Shown piece after piece: positions 41,029 through 49,404 of a stretch of 64,000 bases of DNA (position 1 is its first letter; every line of letters begins with the position of its first letter). Below the pieces are notes generated by a model that was not told where the DNA came from, did no database searches, and was given only the letters and a program-made list of their open reading frames with translations. The translations under genes were made by a program, and so were the position numbers. Source of the stretch: JALZKA01 sp963754045 (GTDB taxonomy: Bacteria; Actinomycetota; Thermoleophilia; Solirubrobacterales; 70-9). The stretch covers positions 806,001 to 870,000 of the forward strand of contig CAVWEN010000002.1 of the NCBI GenBank assembly GCA_963754045.1, read 5' to 3'.

Positions 41029-41118
41029 TCCCTCCGCGCGCATTACCGCACAGGTTCAAAGGGTCAGCGGCCCGTAGCTGCTATCTCAGCCCGCTCGGTG
41101 CGAGCCCCCCTGTTCGTC
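41029..41118 (-). ncRNA. TPP riboswitch (THI element) upstream of thiamine-precursor transporter
   Basis: Reading the minus strand, all THI-box landmarks occur in order: CAGGGGGGCTCG, GGGCTGAGAT, GACCCTTTGAACCTG, GGTAATGC and CGCGGAGGGA. The last block includes the ribosome binding site of the ATPase gene, so TPP binding should hide it and shut off translation. It identifies the cargo of the transporter as thiamine-related. Confidence 0.93.
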
Positions 41119-41174
41119 GGGCGTGAGTCTAGAGCCGAACCGCCACGATGGCGGCCCGCTGGTCCGCGTGCCTC

Positions 41175-42548
41175 CTACTCGGTCGGCACTCGGCCGCCGG
41201 CGATCACGTTCACGAACTCCTCGAGGTGCTTGGTCGTCCAACACTCGAAGGCGGCGGTGCAGTGGCGCTCGTAGGCGGACATCACCGAGTCGCCGTAGTT
41301 CCAGTACAGCTTCGGCTCGGGGTTTAGCCAGAACGTCCGACCGGCGCGCTCGGTCACCTCGGCGAAAAGGTCGGCTCGCGGCTCGCGGCCGTTGGTGCGC
41401 GCATCGCCGAGCACGATCACGGTGGATCGGGGGTGGAGATCGTCGGCCACCTCGTCGGCGAACTCGCGCCAGACGCGGCCGTAGTCCGTGTAGCCGGAGA
41501 TGTCGGCGACGCCGCCCTCGCGGCTGATCCGCTCGGAGATCCGGCGGAAGTCACGCTCGCGGTCGAACACCTCGGTCACCTCGGAAATCCGTTCGATGAA
41601 CACGAAACTGCGGAGTTTGCGAAACGAGTCGTGCAGCGCGTGCAGGACCGAAAGGAAAAACACGCTCGCCGACGTCACCGAGGTCGAGACGTCGCAGAGC
41701 ACGATGATCTCCGGCCGGCGTGGGCGCTTGGGCTTGTAGCGCAGGCGAAGTGGAACCCCGCCCGTCTCGAGCGATGCCCGCATCGTGCGCCGTACGTCGA
41801 CGGCCGAATGCCGCTTGCGCCCTCGGGTCTCGTGCCCGAGTGTTGCCAGTCGGCGCTTGAGCTGGGTGACGGCGCGATGAACCGAGGCGAGGTCCTGCGC
41901 CGGGCTGGAGGGCAGGGTGCGATCGAGCTCGGCCAGGGGGCGCGACGGGGGGAGCTTCTCCGTGCGCTCGATCAGGTCGCGCTCGAGTTCGCGGCGCAGG
42001 TGCTTTTCGAAGCGGTTGATCTGCCCGCGGTCGATCGCGGGGCCGTCGGTTGCGTCTCGATGGCCGGGGCCAGACGGCTGCAGCTCGAGCGTGCGGCGGA
42101 TGCGCTGGACGTCTACCCCAACGACGCCCGAGCCCTCGCCCTGGCGACCGAATGCGGCGATCGCCAGGCGCGCGAGGTCGCGCATCTCGCTCTCTCTCCC
42201 TTCGGCGATCGCCGAGCGGATTGCCTCGCGCAACTGGTCGATGTCGATCCGGTCCGAGCCGTCGGCATCGTGTGGCTGCTCACGTAGCTCACGATCCACA
42301 GCCTCCGCCTCGGCGGCGCGGAAGAACCAGCGGTCGAAGACCAGGTCGAAGATCCGGCGGTCCTCCTGGGACTTCGCGACGGTCGCTGCAAGCGCCTCAC
42401 GGAAGTCGGTCGGCACCGTCCAAGGCACCTCCCGCAGCGCCTCGAACGCGTCGAGGATCTCAGCCGTTCCGACCGCCATCCCCTCACCGCGCAACTCCTC
42501 GCAGAACACGATCAGCCGGGGCGCGAGGCTGGCGTGGGGCTCCGGCAA
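41175..42548 (-). CDS. VWA-domain protein, CoxE-like
   Basis: A 457-residue cytosolic protein. The C-terminal von Willebrand A domain has a MIDAS-like DVSTSV in RPEIIVLCDVSTSVTSASVFFL (split around residue 290), then Thr/Asp positions in GYTDYGRVW and VIVLGDARTN. The N-terminal half is helical and charged, as in CoxE. The upstream gene encodes a MoxR ATPase 7 bases away; MoxR-VWA pairs act as metallochaperone-like complexes that activate enzymes. No CO dehydrogenase genes are seen here, so the client is unknown. Confidence 0.88.
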   Translation of the reverse strand: MPEPHASLAPRLIVFCEELRGEGMAVGTAEILDAFEALREVPWTVPTDFREALAATVAKSQEDRRIFDLVFDRWFFRAAEAEAVDRELREQPHDADGSDRIDIDQLREAIRSAIAEGRESEMRDLARLAIAAFGRQGEGSGVVGVDVQRIRRTLELQPSGPGHRDATDGPAIDRGQINRFEKHLRRELERDLIERTEKLPPSRPLAELDRTLPSSPAQDLASVHRAVTQLKRRLATLGHETRGRKRHSAVDVRRTMRASLETGGVPLRLRYKPKRPRRPEIIVLCDVSTSVTSASVFFLSVLHALHDSFRKLRSFVFIERISEVTEVFDRERDFRRISERISREGGVADISGYTDYGRVWREFADEVADDLHPRSTVIVLGDARTNGREPRADLFAEVTERAGRTFWLNPEPKLYWNYGDSVMSAYERHCTAAFECWTTKHLEEFVNVIAGGRVPTE

Positions 42549-42555
42549 CTGGAGC

Positions 42556-43494
42556 TCAGCCAGTCGCTTCGGCCTGGCCGGTCGGGTTACCCAGGCGCAC
42601 GCCCACGCGTTCTGCGACGAGGTCGATGTCCGTGCGGTGCTTGACGATGATCGACATCGTCTGGGCGAATACCGATTGGTCGATGTCGTCGGCGCCGAGC
42701 AGCAGCAGCGCCCGCGCCCAATCGATCGACTCGGCGATCGACGGAGGTTTTTTCATGTCGAGCGCACGAACCATGTGCACGACCTCAACGAGCCTGCGAG
42801 CCAGCGCCGCGTCCAGCTCGGGCGCATGGAGGCGGACGATCTCGATCTCGCGCTCGACCTCGGGGTAGTCCAGCCACAGGTACAGGCAGCGGCGCTTGAG
42901 CGCCTCGGTCAGTTCGCGCGAGTTGTTCGACGTCAGCAGGACGATCGGGTGGGTCGTGGACTCGATCACGCCCAGCTCGGGAATCGAAATCTGGAAGTCG
43001 GATAGGACCTCGAGCAGCATTGCCTCGAACTCCTGGTCCGTTTTGTCGATCTCGTCGATCAACAGCACAACCGGGTCGGGCGAGGCGATGGCCGCCATCA
43101 GCGGGCGGGTGAGCAGGTAGTCGCCGGTGAAGATGTCGTCGATACCCCCGGGGCCTCCACCCCCGGGTCGCGCCGCGTCTTCCGGTTCCCGGCCGGGGGC
43201 GTCGGGGTCTGCGACCGCAGCCCGCGCCTGGATATGAAGTAGCTGTTTACGGTAGTTCCACTCGTACAGCGCCTTGGCCTCGTCGAGACCCTCGTAGCAC
43301 TGCAGGCGAATCAGGTCGCGGCCGGTCGCGCGTGAGATCGCTTTTGCCAGCTCGGTCTTGCCGACCCCGGCGGGTCCCTCGACCAGGATCGGCTTGCCGA
43401 GCCGCTGGGCGAGAAACGAGACGAGCGCAGCCGACTCGTCGGCGAGGTAGCTCGCGTCGGCCAGCGCCTGCTTTGTCTCGGCGACGGTCTGCAT
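42556..43494 (-). CDS. MoxR-family AAA+ ATPase
   Basis: A 312-residue AAA+ ATPase starting at ATG 43494. Walker A GPAGVGKTEL is near residue 43, Walker B PVVLLIDEIDKTD near 135, sensor 1 LLTSNNSRELTEALKRRCLYLWLDYP. A Gly/Pro-rich insert of about 30 residues (DPDAPGREPEDAARPGGGGPGG) precedes the DDIFTGDYL segment. It forms an operon with the VWA protein; together they probably remodel or load cofactor into a client enzyme. Confidence 0.92.
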   Translation of the reverse strand: MQTVAETKQALADASYLADESAALVSFLAQRLGKPILVEGPAGVGKTELAKAISRATGRDLIRLQCYEGLDEAKALYEWNYRKQLLHIQARAAVADPDAPGREPEDAARPGGGGPGGIDDIFTGDYLLTRPLMAAIASPDPVVLLIDEIDKTDQEFEAMLLEVLSDFQISIPELGVIESTTHPIVLLTSNNSRELTEALKRRCLYLWLDYPEVEREIEIVRLHAPELDAALARRLVEVVHMVRALDMKKPPSIAESIDWARALLLLGADDIDQSVFAQTMSIIVKHRTDIDLVAERVGVRLGNPTGQAEATG

Positions 43495-43523
43495 GGCCCA
43501 AGAGGATATGGGTGTGCGGCACA

Positions 43524-43760
43524 ATGGCCCGCGTGCCCGAAGCCGTCGACCCAGCGCTGATCGCCGCAGCACGGACCCTCTCCGACCTGACGCCGTTCTT
43601 GGTGGTCATGGCGGCGGGCTTCCTGCTCGGCGCCTGGGGCGGCTCGGCGCGCTCGGCGATCGCCGTGATCGGCGGCATCCTCCTGATTCTGATCGCCGTT
43701 GTCGGGTTCATCCTCGACAACAGCTCGGGGAGCACGGGCATTCCGGGACTGCCGGGCTGA
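43524..43760 (+). CDS. Small two-segment membrane protein
   Basis: A 78-residue protein starting at ATG 43524 (GTG 43533 possible), 29 bases from the divergent MoxR start. Two hydrophobic segments, FLVVMAAGFLLGAWGG and AIAVIGGILLILIAVVGFIL, end in a Gly/Ser-rich tail. No family recognised. It precedes the PPK2 gene by 23 bases. Confidence 0.6.
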   Translation: MARVPEAVDPALIAAARTLSDLTPFLVVMAAGFLLGAWGGSARSAIAVIGGILLILIAVVGFILDNSSGSTGIPGLPG

Positions 43761-43783
43761 ACCCAACCTGAGAGGATCCCTGC

Positions 43784-44554
43784 GTGGGGAGACTCGACGA
43801 GCTCGACCTTTCGCAGAAGCTGAGCCGCAAGGAGGAGGCCAAGCGCCTCGAGCAGGCATGGGGGAGGCTCGCCCAGCTACGGCTCACGCTTGGCGGTCAA
43901 ATCGGTGAGAGAAACCTGGGGCCGCCGGTCTGCGTCCTGTTCGAGGGGTGGGACGCGGCCGGCAAGGGTGGGGCGATCAAACGTTTGGTCGCCCAGATCG
44001 ACCCTCGCCACGCGCGGGTAGTGCAGTTCGCGGCGCCGACACCCGACGAGCTCCGCCACCACTTCCTATGGCGGTTCTGGCCCGCGCTGCCCGGCTGGGG
44101 GGGCATGGCCGTACTCGACCGCTCGTGGTACGGACGGGTGCTCGTCGAGCGGGTTGAAGGCTTCGCCGAGCGAGAGCAGTGGCTTCGCGCCTACGACGAG
44201 ATCAACTCGTTCGAGCGCAGCCTCGTGGACGAAGGGATGGTTTTGATCAAGCTCTGGCTGCATATCTCCGACGCAGAACAGCTCGAGCGCTTCGAGCGGC
44301 GCTCGCGTGAGCCGCTGAAGTCCTGGAAGCTGACCGACGAGGATTGGCGCAACCGCGAGAAGCGCGACGAGTACGAGGAGGCCGTCGAGGACATGGTCGC
44401 CCGCACCGACCAGCCCCACGCCCCATGGGACCTGATCGCGGCCGAGTCGAAGCGGTTCGCCCGAGTGAGCGTGATCGAGACGGTGATCGAGCGCATCGAG
44501 GAGGGCATGCGCCGCTACGACATCGATCCGCCGCCGCCCCTGGCAGAGGGTTGA
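43784..44554 (+). CDS. ppk2: Polyphosphate kinase 2 family protein
   Basis: A 256-residue single-domain PPK2. The Walker A loop is FEGWDAAGKGGAIKRL near residue 55, Walker B VLDRSWYGRVLVERVEGF near 110 and the lid region is rich in basic residues (ERFERRSREPLKSWKLTDEDWRNREKR, in part). It transfers phosphate between polyphosphate and nucleotides; the class (ADP or AMP acceptor) cannot be decided by eye. GTG start at 43784. Confidence 0.92.
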   Translation: MGRLDELDLSQKLSRKEEAKRLEQAWGRLAQLRLTLGGQIGERNLGPPVCVLFEGWDAAGKGGAIKRLVAQIDPRHARVVQFAAPTPDELRHHFLWRFWPALPGWGGMAVLDRSWYGRVLVERVEGFAEREQWLRAYDEINSFERSLVDEGMVLIKLWLHISDAEQLERFERRSREPLKSWKLTDEDWRNREKRDEYEEAVEDMVARTDQPHAPWDLIAAESKRFARVSVIETVIERIEEGMRRYDIDPPPPLAEG

Positions 44555-44684
44555 CAGCAAACGGCCAGCACCAGTGAGTTGCCTGCGCTAGCTTTGCGGT
44601 GTCTCGGAGCGTCCTCTTGGCGGGAGAGGCCGTACCCCGCGACTTCGGTCATGTCTGACCACAACCCCCCAAGGAGACCCATAG

Positions 44685-45917
44685 ATGCCGGCTGAGAATG
44701 GGCCCGCCAAGCCCCGGTTGCGCGCTGTCTCAGCGCCCGACGCGGAGAGCGCACTTGCGGAGGCACGCGCGGCCGCCGAGGATGTGACCGCGGTCGCCGA
44801 GCAGGCCCACGCCGACAACGTCAGTTCGCTGGCGGAGGATGTGAGGCGCCTGCGCTCCGAGCTGGCCGTCGCGCGACAGGAGCGCGACGACGCGCTCGAC
44901 GAAGCGGCGACGGTAGGTGACGTTCGCGCGGTCGCCAAGCGCAGGTACGCCGACGCCGAGCGCGCCCGGGCCGAGGCCGAGGCCAGGGCAGCAGCGGCCG
45001 AAGCCGCGCTTGAAGATTTCGAGGATGAGAAGACCCGCCTGATCGGGGAGGCCGCCACAGGCGCGCAGGAGCGCGCGGCGGCCGCGGAGGACGCGATTTC
45101 CGAGCGCGTCGCAGCGATTGCCCAGAGCCAGCAGGAGGAGTTCGAGCAGCGCATCGCCCATACGCGGGACCAGCTGCGTGCGCGCGCCGAGGAGAAGCTT
45201 CGCTCGGCCGCCTCCCGGCTCAAGCAACAGGCCGAGGTGCGGGCGGGTGAGATGGCCCGAAAGGCCGCCGCCAACGCTCACGAGCAGACGATCTCGTCGG
45301 CGGAATTGAAGGTCAAGGCCGCGGAGGCCACCGCCACCGAGCGCGCCGCCAAGGCAGAGCGCGACGCAAAACTCGCTGTCGAACAGGCGGACAGGCAGGC
45401 GGCTGCCGCGATCAAGCAGGCCGAGAAGCGCGCCGCCGACGCCGAGGCCGCTCATGCCAAGATCGCCGTCGAGCTCGAACGCACCCAGCGACGGCTCTCG
45501 GGTTTGGTCGAAAAACTCGCGCGTGAAGCCGAGGCCCGAGCGCGCGAGGAGGCCAAGGCGAAGCTGGACGCCGAGCTGGCCGAGCTCGAGCGCAAGGCCG
45601 TCGAGGACGCCGATCGCGCCCAGGAGGATGCCGAGCGCCGGGTCTTCGCCGACCTCGAGGGTCGTCTCGCCACCGAGCAAGATGCGGTTCGCAAGCAAGC
45701 CGAAGAGAAGGCGATGGCCGAGGCGGAGACCCGGCTGGAGGCGCTTGAAGCAAAGCTGCGAAAGCAGATCGCCGTGGAGGCGCGACAGGCAGCGGCCGAC
45801 GCCAAGCGCGAGGCGCAGCAGCGCTCGGCAGAGGCGGGCGACCGCCTTCGCGCCGAGGCGGAGGCTCGGGCCAAGGCCGCAGCCGACCAGGCTCGCCGCC
45901 GGGCGCTCGGCAGCTGA
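44685..45917 (+). CDS. Long Ala/Glu/Arg-rich coiled-coil protein
   Basis: A 410-residue, almost wholly alpha-helical protein with continuous heptads over residues 20-405 (for example REEAKAKLDAELAELERKAV and AEAETRLEALEAKLRKQIAV). It has no signal peptide, no membrane segment and only weak sequence complexity. ATG 44685 follows AAGGAG. It may be a cytoskeletal or envelope-spacer filament; no specific function can be claimed. Low-complexity helices like this give many false database matches. Confidence 0.7.
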   Translation: MPAENGPAKPRLRAVSAPDAESALAEARAAAEDVTAVAEQAHADNVSSLAEDVRRLRSELAVARQERDDALDEAATVGDVRAVAKRRYADAERARAEAEARAAAAEAALEDFEDEKTRLIGEAATGAQERAAAAEDAISERVAAIAQSQQEEFEQRIAHTRDQLRARAEEKLRSAASRLKQQAEVRAGEMARKAAANAHEQTISSAELKVKAAEATATERAAKAERDAKLAVEQADRQAAAAIKQAEKRAADAEAAHAKIAVELERTQRRLSGLVEKLAREAEARAREEAKAKLDAELAELERKAVEDADRAQEDAERRVFADLEGRLATEQDAVRKQAEEKAMAEAETRLEALEAKLRKQIAVEARQAAADAKREAQQRSAEAGDRLRAEAEARAKAAADQARRRALGS

Positions 45918-45972
45918 CCAAGCATCCGCCAGCGCGGGTTTCGGTGGGGGCGCGACGGTCGGATATGCGAAA

Positions 45973-46002
45973 CGCCCCGCCCGCCGGTCGGCGGACGGGG
46001 CG
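45973..46002. terminator. Bidirectional hairpin between the coiled-coil gene and glnK
   Basis: CGCCCCG-c-CCGCCG-gt-CGGCGG-a-CGGGGCG is a near-perfect 30-base palindrome, with further outer pairing GCGAA/TTCGC. It lies between two convergent genes and would terminate both. Confidence 0.8.
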
Positions 46003-46027
46003 CGGTTCGCGACCGATTCGCTGGCCC

Positions 46028-46396
46028 CTAGGCCGGCAACTCTGCCTCGGAGTGGGCCTGGAGAACGGAATCACCGTCCTCGCCGGTCCTGATCCGGATC
46101 GCCTCTTCGACGGGGATCACGAAGATCTTCCCGTCGCCGACGTCACCGGTCCTGGCGTGCTTGAGAATGGTCTCGACCACGATGGTCTTGTCCTTGTCCT
46201 CAACCACTACCTCGATCTTCAGCTTCGGCCGTACGTTGACCGTCAGCGTCGATCCCCGGTAGTGCTCGACAATGCCCTTCTGGCGACCTGAGCCCTTGAC
46301 CTCGCCGATCGACAGTGATGGGAATCCCTTGTCGAGCAGCTCGGCCCGGATCGGCTCGAACGCTTCATGGCGGATGTATGCCTCGATCTTCTTCAA
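46028..46396 (-). CDS. glnK: PII nitrogen regulatory protein GlnK
   Basis: A 122-residue PII protein controlling the Amt channel by binding 2-oxoglutarate and ATP/ADP. KGSGRQKGIVEHYRG begins the T-loop and RTGDVGDGKIFVIPVEEAIRIRTGE is the PII signature. At the T-loop position of Tyr51 (YRGAEY in E. coli) this protein has Leu (YRGSTL), so it cannot be uridylylated or adenylylated there. The TTG start at 46396 follows GGAGGTGA. It is 15 bases downstream of amt. Confidence 0.94.
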   Translation of the reverse strand: MKKIEAYIRHEAFEPIRAELLDKGFPSLSIGEVKGSGRQKGIVEHYRGSTLTVNVRPKLKIEVVVEDKDKTIVVETILKHARTGDVGDGKIFVIPVEEAIRIRTGEDGDSVLQAHSEAELPA

Positions 46397-46411
46397 CTAG
46401 CTCACCTCCCT

Positions 46412-47887
46412 CTAAGCGCTCATCGGGCGCTCGGTCGGGGTTGGCGCCGACATCGCCGCGGCGATGGGCGTGCCCGCGACGTGCGGACTCGGCGTTTCGG
46501 TTGGGTACTCCTCCTGGGGGATGAACGCCTCGGGGTACCCGTACATCCCGTGCGATGAGATGTCGAGGCCGGCACGTTCCTCATCTTCGCTTACACGCAA
46601 CCCGATCGTCTGCTTGATCAGGAAGAACGTGGCGTAGGAGAGGATGAACACCAGGGCGAACGTCGCCGCTACGCCGACGGCCTGCACTCCTAGCTGGCCA
46701 ACGGTTGCGCCGAGGTCGCCATCGGTGACCCCGTAGTACACGCCAGGAGCCGCACCGTCCAGGATCAGCCGCGGCGAGCCGAACAGCCCGATCGACAGTG
46801 TTCCCCAGATACCGGCGAGTCCGTGTGCCGATAGGGCGCCAACCGGATCGTCGAGGTACTTCTCGATGATCAGAACGCCGTATACGACGACGACTCCGGC
46901 GACCGCGCCGATGATCGGCGCAGCCCAGAACTCGACGTAGCCGGACGGAGCGGTGATGCCGACGAGGCCGGCGATCGCACCGTTGCCGGCCATGCCGACG
47001 TCGATGGACTTGGTCTTCAGGTAGATCACCGCCAGCGCCACCAGCGCACCGGCTGCAGCAGCGAGCTGGGTGTTCAACGCCACCTGGGCGAAGAAGTTGT
47101 CCGAGGTGCCGAACGTGGAACCGGCGTTGAAGCCGTACCAGCCGACCCACAGGAGCAACACACCGAGGCCGACGAGCGGCATCGAGTGGCCCGGGATGGC
47201 TCGCGGTGAACCGTCGGGCCCGTACTTGCCCGCTCTGGCTCCGAGCAGCAGCAACGCCGCGAATCCACCGACGGCACCCGTGAGGTGCACCACCGACGAA
47301 CCGGCGAAGTCCATCACCGGCCTGCCGCCGACGTCGGCTAGCAGTCCGCCTCCGTAGACGCCGTGCGCCACGAGGGGGTAAATGACGGCCGCGAAGACGA
47401 TCGCGTAGATCACATAGGCACCGAACTTGATGCGCTCGAGCGTCGTACCCCAGACAATCGCCAGGGAGACGGCGCAGAACAGCATCCCGAACAGCATCAG
47501 CGCCGAGTCGGCGCCTCCGACGACGATCGCCTCAGCGCCCTCGCCGATGGTCTGTCCGTTGTGGAAGAAGAACCCGTCCGTACCGAAAACCTTGTTCCCG
47601 GTCAGCGATGCGATCCCGTACCCGACGGACCACCAAGCGAGCGTTGCGATGCCGAGGTTTACGAAGATCTTCGCTACTCCTGCACCCACGTTCTTCTGGC
47701 GCGAGAAACCGATCTCGAGCAGAAGGAACCCAGCCTGCATGAGCAGAACGAGAACAGCAGCGATCATCACCCATGTGATGTCCAATTCGCCCTTGACTGC
47801 GTTGATGCCCTGAGCGGAGGCCACTCCCGGAACAGCGAGAGCGGCCCCCAGTGCCAATATGGCACCGAGGCCTAGCCTGTTTTTCAT
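46412..47887 (-). CDS. amt: Ammonium transporter Amt
   Basis: A 491-residue ammonium channel with a signal-like N-terminus (LGAILALGAALAVPGVASAQG) and 11 membrane segments. DFAGSSVVHLTGAVGG carries the first pore His, SAHGLAGIWGTLSIGLF the second, and FNAGST and AGNGAIAGLVGITAPSGYV are family blocks. A 60-residue cytoplasmic tail contains PTETPSPHVAGTP repeats. ATG 47887 follows AAGGAGGT. The amt-glnK arrangement indicates induction under nitrogen limitation. Confidence 0.96.
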   Translation of the reverse strand: MKNRLGLGAILALGAALAVPGVASAQGINAVKGELDITWVMIAAVLVLLMQAGFLLLEIGFSRQKNVGAGVAKIFVNLGIATLAWWSVGYGIASLTGNKVFGTDGFFFHNGQTIGEGAEAIVVGGADSALMLFGMLFCAVSLAIVWGTTLERIKFGAYVIYAIVFAAVIYPLVAHGVYGGGLLADVGGRPVMDFAGSSVVHLTGAVGGFAALLLLGARAGKYGPDGSPRAIPGHSMPLVGLGVLLLWVGWYGFNAGSTFGTSDNFFAQVALNTQLAAAAGALVALAVIYLKTKSIDVGMAGNGAIAGLVGITAPSGYVEFWAAPIIGAVAGVVVVYGVLIIEKYLDDPVGALSAHGLAGIWGTLSIGLFGSPRLILDGAAPGVYYGVTDGDLGATVGQLGVQAVGVAATFALVFILSYATFFLIKQTIGLRVSEDEERAGLDISSHGMYGYPEAFIPQEEYPTETPSPHVAGTPIAAAMSAPTPTERPMSA

Positions 47888-48003
47888 TCGCGCTACCTCC
47901 TTGGCCGCGAGGGCTTCATGCCGCCGCGGTTTCGCGATTTCTCACCAATCGCGATTCAAGGTAGGTGCGGATAGGGGGGCGTTGTTTATCCGCGCGTCGA
48001 AAG

Positions 48004-48915
48004 TTAAGGGCCGGCGCTTGTACTTGCGGCTTCAAGAGCCGTGCTTTCCGCATTCCCATGCGGTTCACCGACGACGTCCAGCTCATCCCCCTCATGAGCC
48101 AATCCGATCGTTTCCGGGTCGTGGCCGAAGCTCGCCCAGCGCTCGCGCGCTGTCGCCTCCATGCGGTCGAGGAACTCATCCTCGTGCAGGGGGTCGTGAT
48201 GGAAGAGCAGGGCGCGCCTAGCGCCCACGAGGTTCGCGAAGGTGAGCGTGTCGCCGAGAGCGGAGTGCCCCCAGCCGACGTGGCTCGGGTACTCCTCGTC
48301 GGTGTACTGGCAATCGTGGATCAGCAGATCGGCGTCGCGTGCAAGGTCGTACCCGGAGATCCATTCGGGATCGAGCCCGTCGAGCGAGGCGCCGAGCGCG
48401 GGCTCGTGGTCGGGGATGTAGCAAACGGTCGTATCGCCGTCGGTGAGCCGGAAACCGAGCGTTGGACCTCGATGGGTCACCGCCTCGGCACGAATCGTCA
48501 CGTCGCCGACCTGCCATTCGCTGGCGGGTGCGTCACGGAACGCGACAGAGCATGGAAGCTCGCGCACCTCAACCGGCGAGAGCGGGGCTGAGATGTAGCG
48601 CGCAACCCGGTCCTCGAGCGAGGCCTCGGGGGAAGCCGGGCCCCAGATCGTGATCTCCGCATCCGAGCGGAAGCAGGGTGGGAAGAACATCAGGCCCTGG
48701 ATGTGGTCGAGATGCAGGTGGGTGAGCAGGATGCCCACCTTGGGAGCGTCGGTGAGCTGAAGACCGAGGGTGCGAATGCCGGTACCGGCATCGAGGATCA
48801 GCGAGGTGCCGTCGCGGAATGTCACCTGGGCACATGACGTGTTGCCGCCATAGCGGTTCATCTCGGGGCCCGGAGCCGGGACCGAACCGCGCGCCCCCCA
48901 GACCCGGACCTTCAT
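48004..48915 (-). CDS. MBL-fold metal-dependent hydrolase
   Basis: A 303-residue metallo-beta-lactamase-fold enzyme. WGARGSVPAPGPEMNRYGGNTSC is the start of a branch near cyclic-phosphodiesterases and RNase Z-like proteins; LLTHLHLDHIQGL is the metal site HxHxDH, with further ligands in CYIPDHE and GHSALGDT. Its ATG overlaps the PAS gene stop (ATGA), so it acts with that sensor. Substrate unknown. Confidence 0.87.
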   Translation of the reverse strand: MKVRVWGARGSVPAPGPEMNRYGGNTSCAQVTFRDGTSLILDAGTGIRTLGLQLTDAPKVGILLTHLHLDHIQGLMFFPPCFRSDAEITIWGPASPEASLEDRVARYISAPLSPVEVRELPCSVAFRDAPASEWQVGDVTIRAEAVTHRGPTLGFRLTDGDTTVCYIPDHEPALGASLDGLDPEWISGYDLARDADLLIHDCQYTDEEYPSHVGWGHSALGDTLTFANLVGARRALLFHHDPLHEDEFLDRMEATARERWASFGHDPETIGLAHEGDELDVVGEPHGNAESTALEAASTSAGP

Positions 48916-49346
48916 TCTGCGTCGGCCCCGTTCAAAGCGCGCGGCCAGAACAGGATCATTGCGCCCGAGGCGCCCTGCTCATTGGCCACCAGCGGGAATG
49001 CAGCCGCCTCGATCGGCTTGAGGGCGTTGTCCCTGGTCTTGATGCAGAACTCCCCGTGGGCGGGGCGGCCGCTGACGACTGCCTTCGTCAGTGAGAGGTC
49101 GTCGAACGTGAGCGCCTCGCCCTCGTCGTCGAAGGGGCCGAAGGTGCTGGTCCATGCCTCGGCCGTGAGCTGTCCGGTCTCCTCGAACGAGCGCCCGACC
49201 ATCGCCGCGCAGGCCTCGTTGTAGAAGACCATCGTGCCCTCGCCGTCAACCAGAAACGAGGGGGTCGAAATGCTGGTCAGCAGGTTGCGGGCCAAAATCA
49301 GCTCGAGAGGTCTTTGGGTGCTGTCCATATTCGGAAGTTCCATCAT
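48912..49346 (-). CDS. Single PAS-domain protein
   Basis: A 144-residue cytosolic protein starting at one of two tandem ATGs (49346) or at ATG 49328. PSFLVDGEGTMVFYNEACAAMVG is the PAS core, followed by a C-terminal strand set FCIKTRDNALKPIEAAAFPLV. No output domain is attached; it is likely a sensor that works with the overlapping MBL hydrolase. Confidence 0.78.
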   Translation of the reverse strand: MMELPNMDSTQRPLELILARNLLTSISTPSFLVDGEGTMVFYNEACAAMVGRSFEETGQLTAEAWTSTFGPFDDEGEALTFDDLSLTKAVVSGRPAHGEFCIKTRDNALKPIEAAAFPLVANEQGASGAMILFWPRALNGADAE

Positions 49347-49404
49347 TTCATCACTGCGCGCGAATCGGCACGCTGTATGCGCCGAGCGGCTAGCCTCCTG
49401 CACG

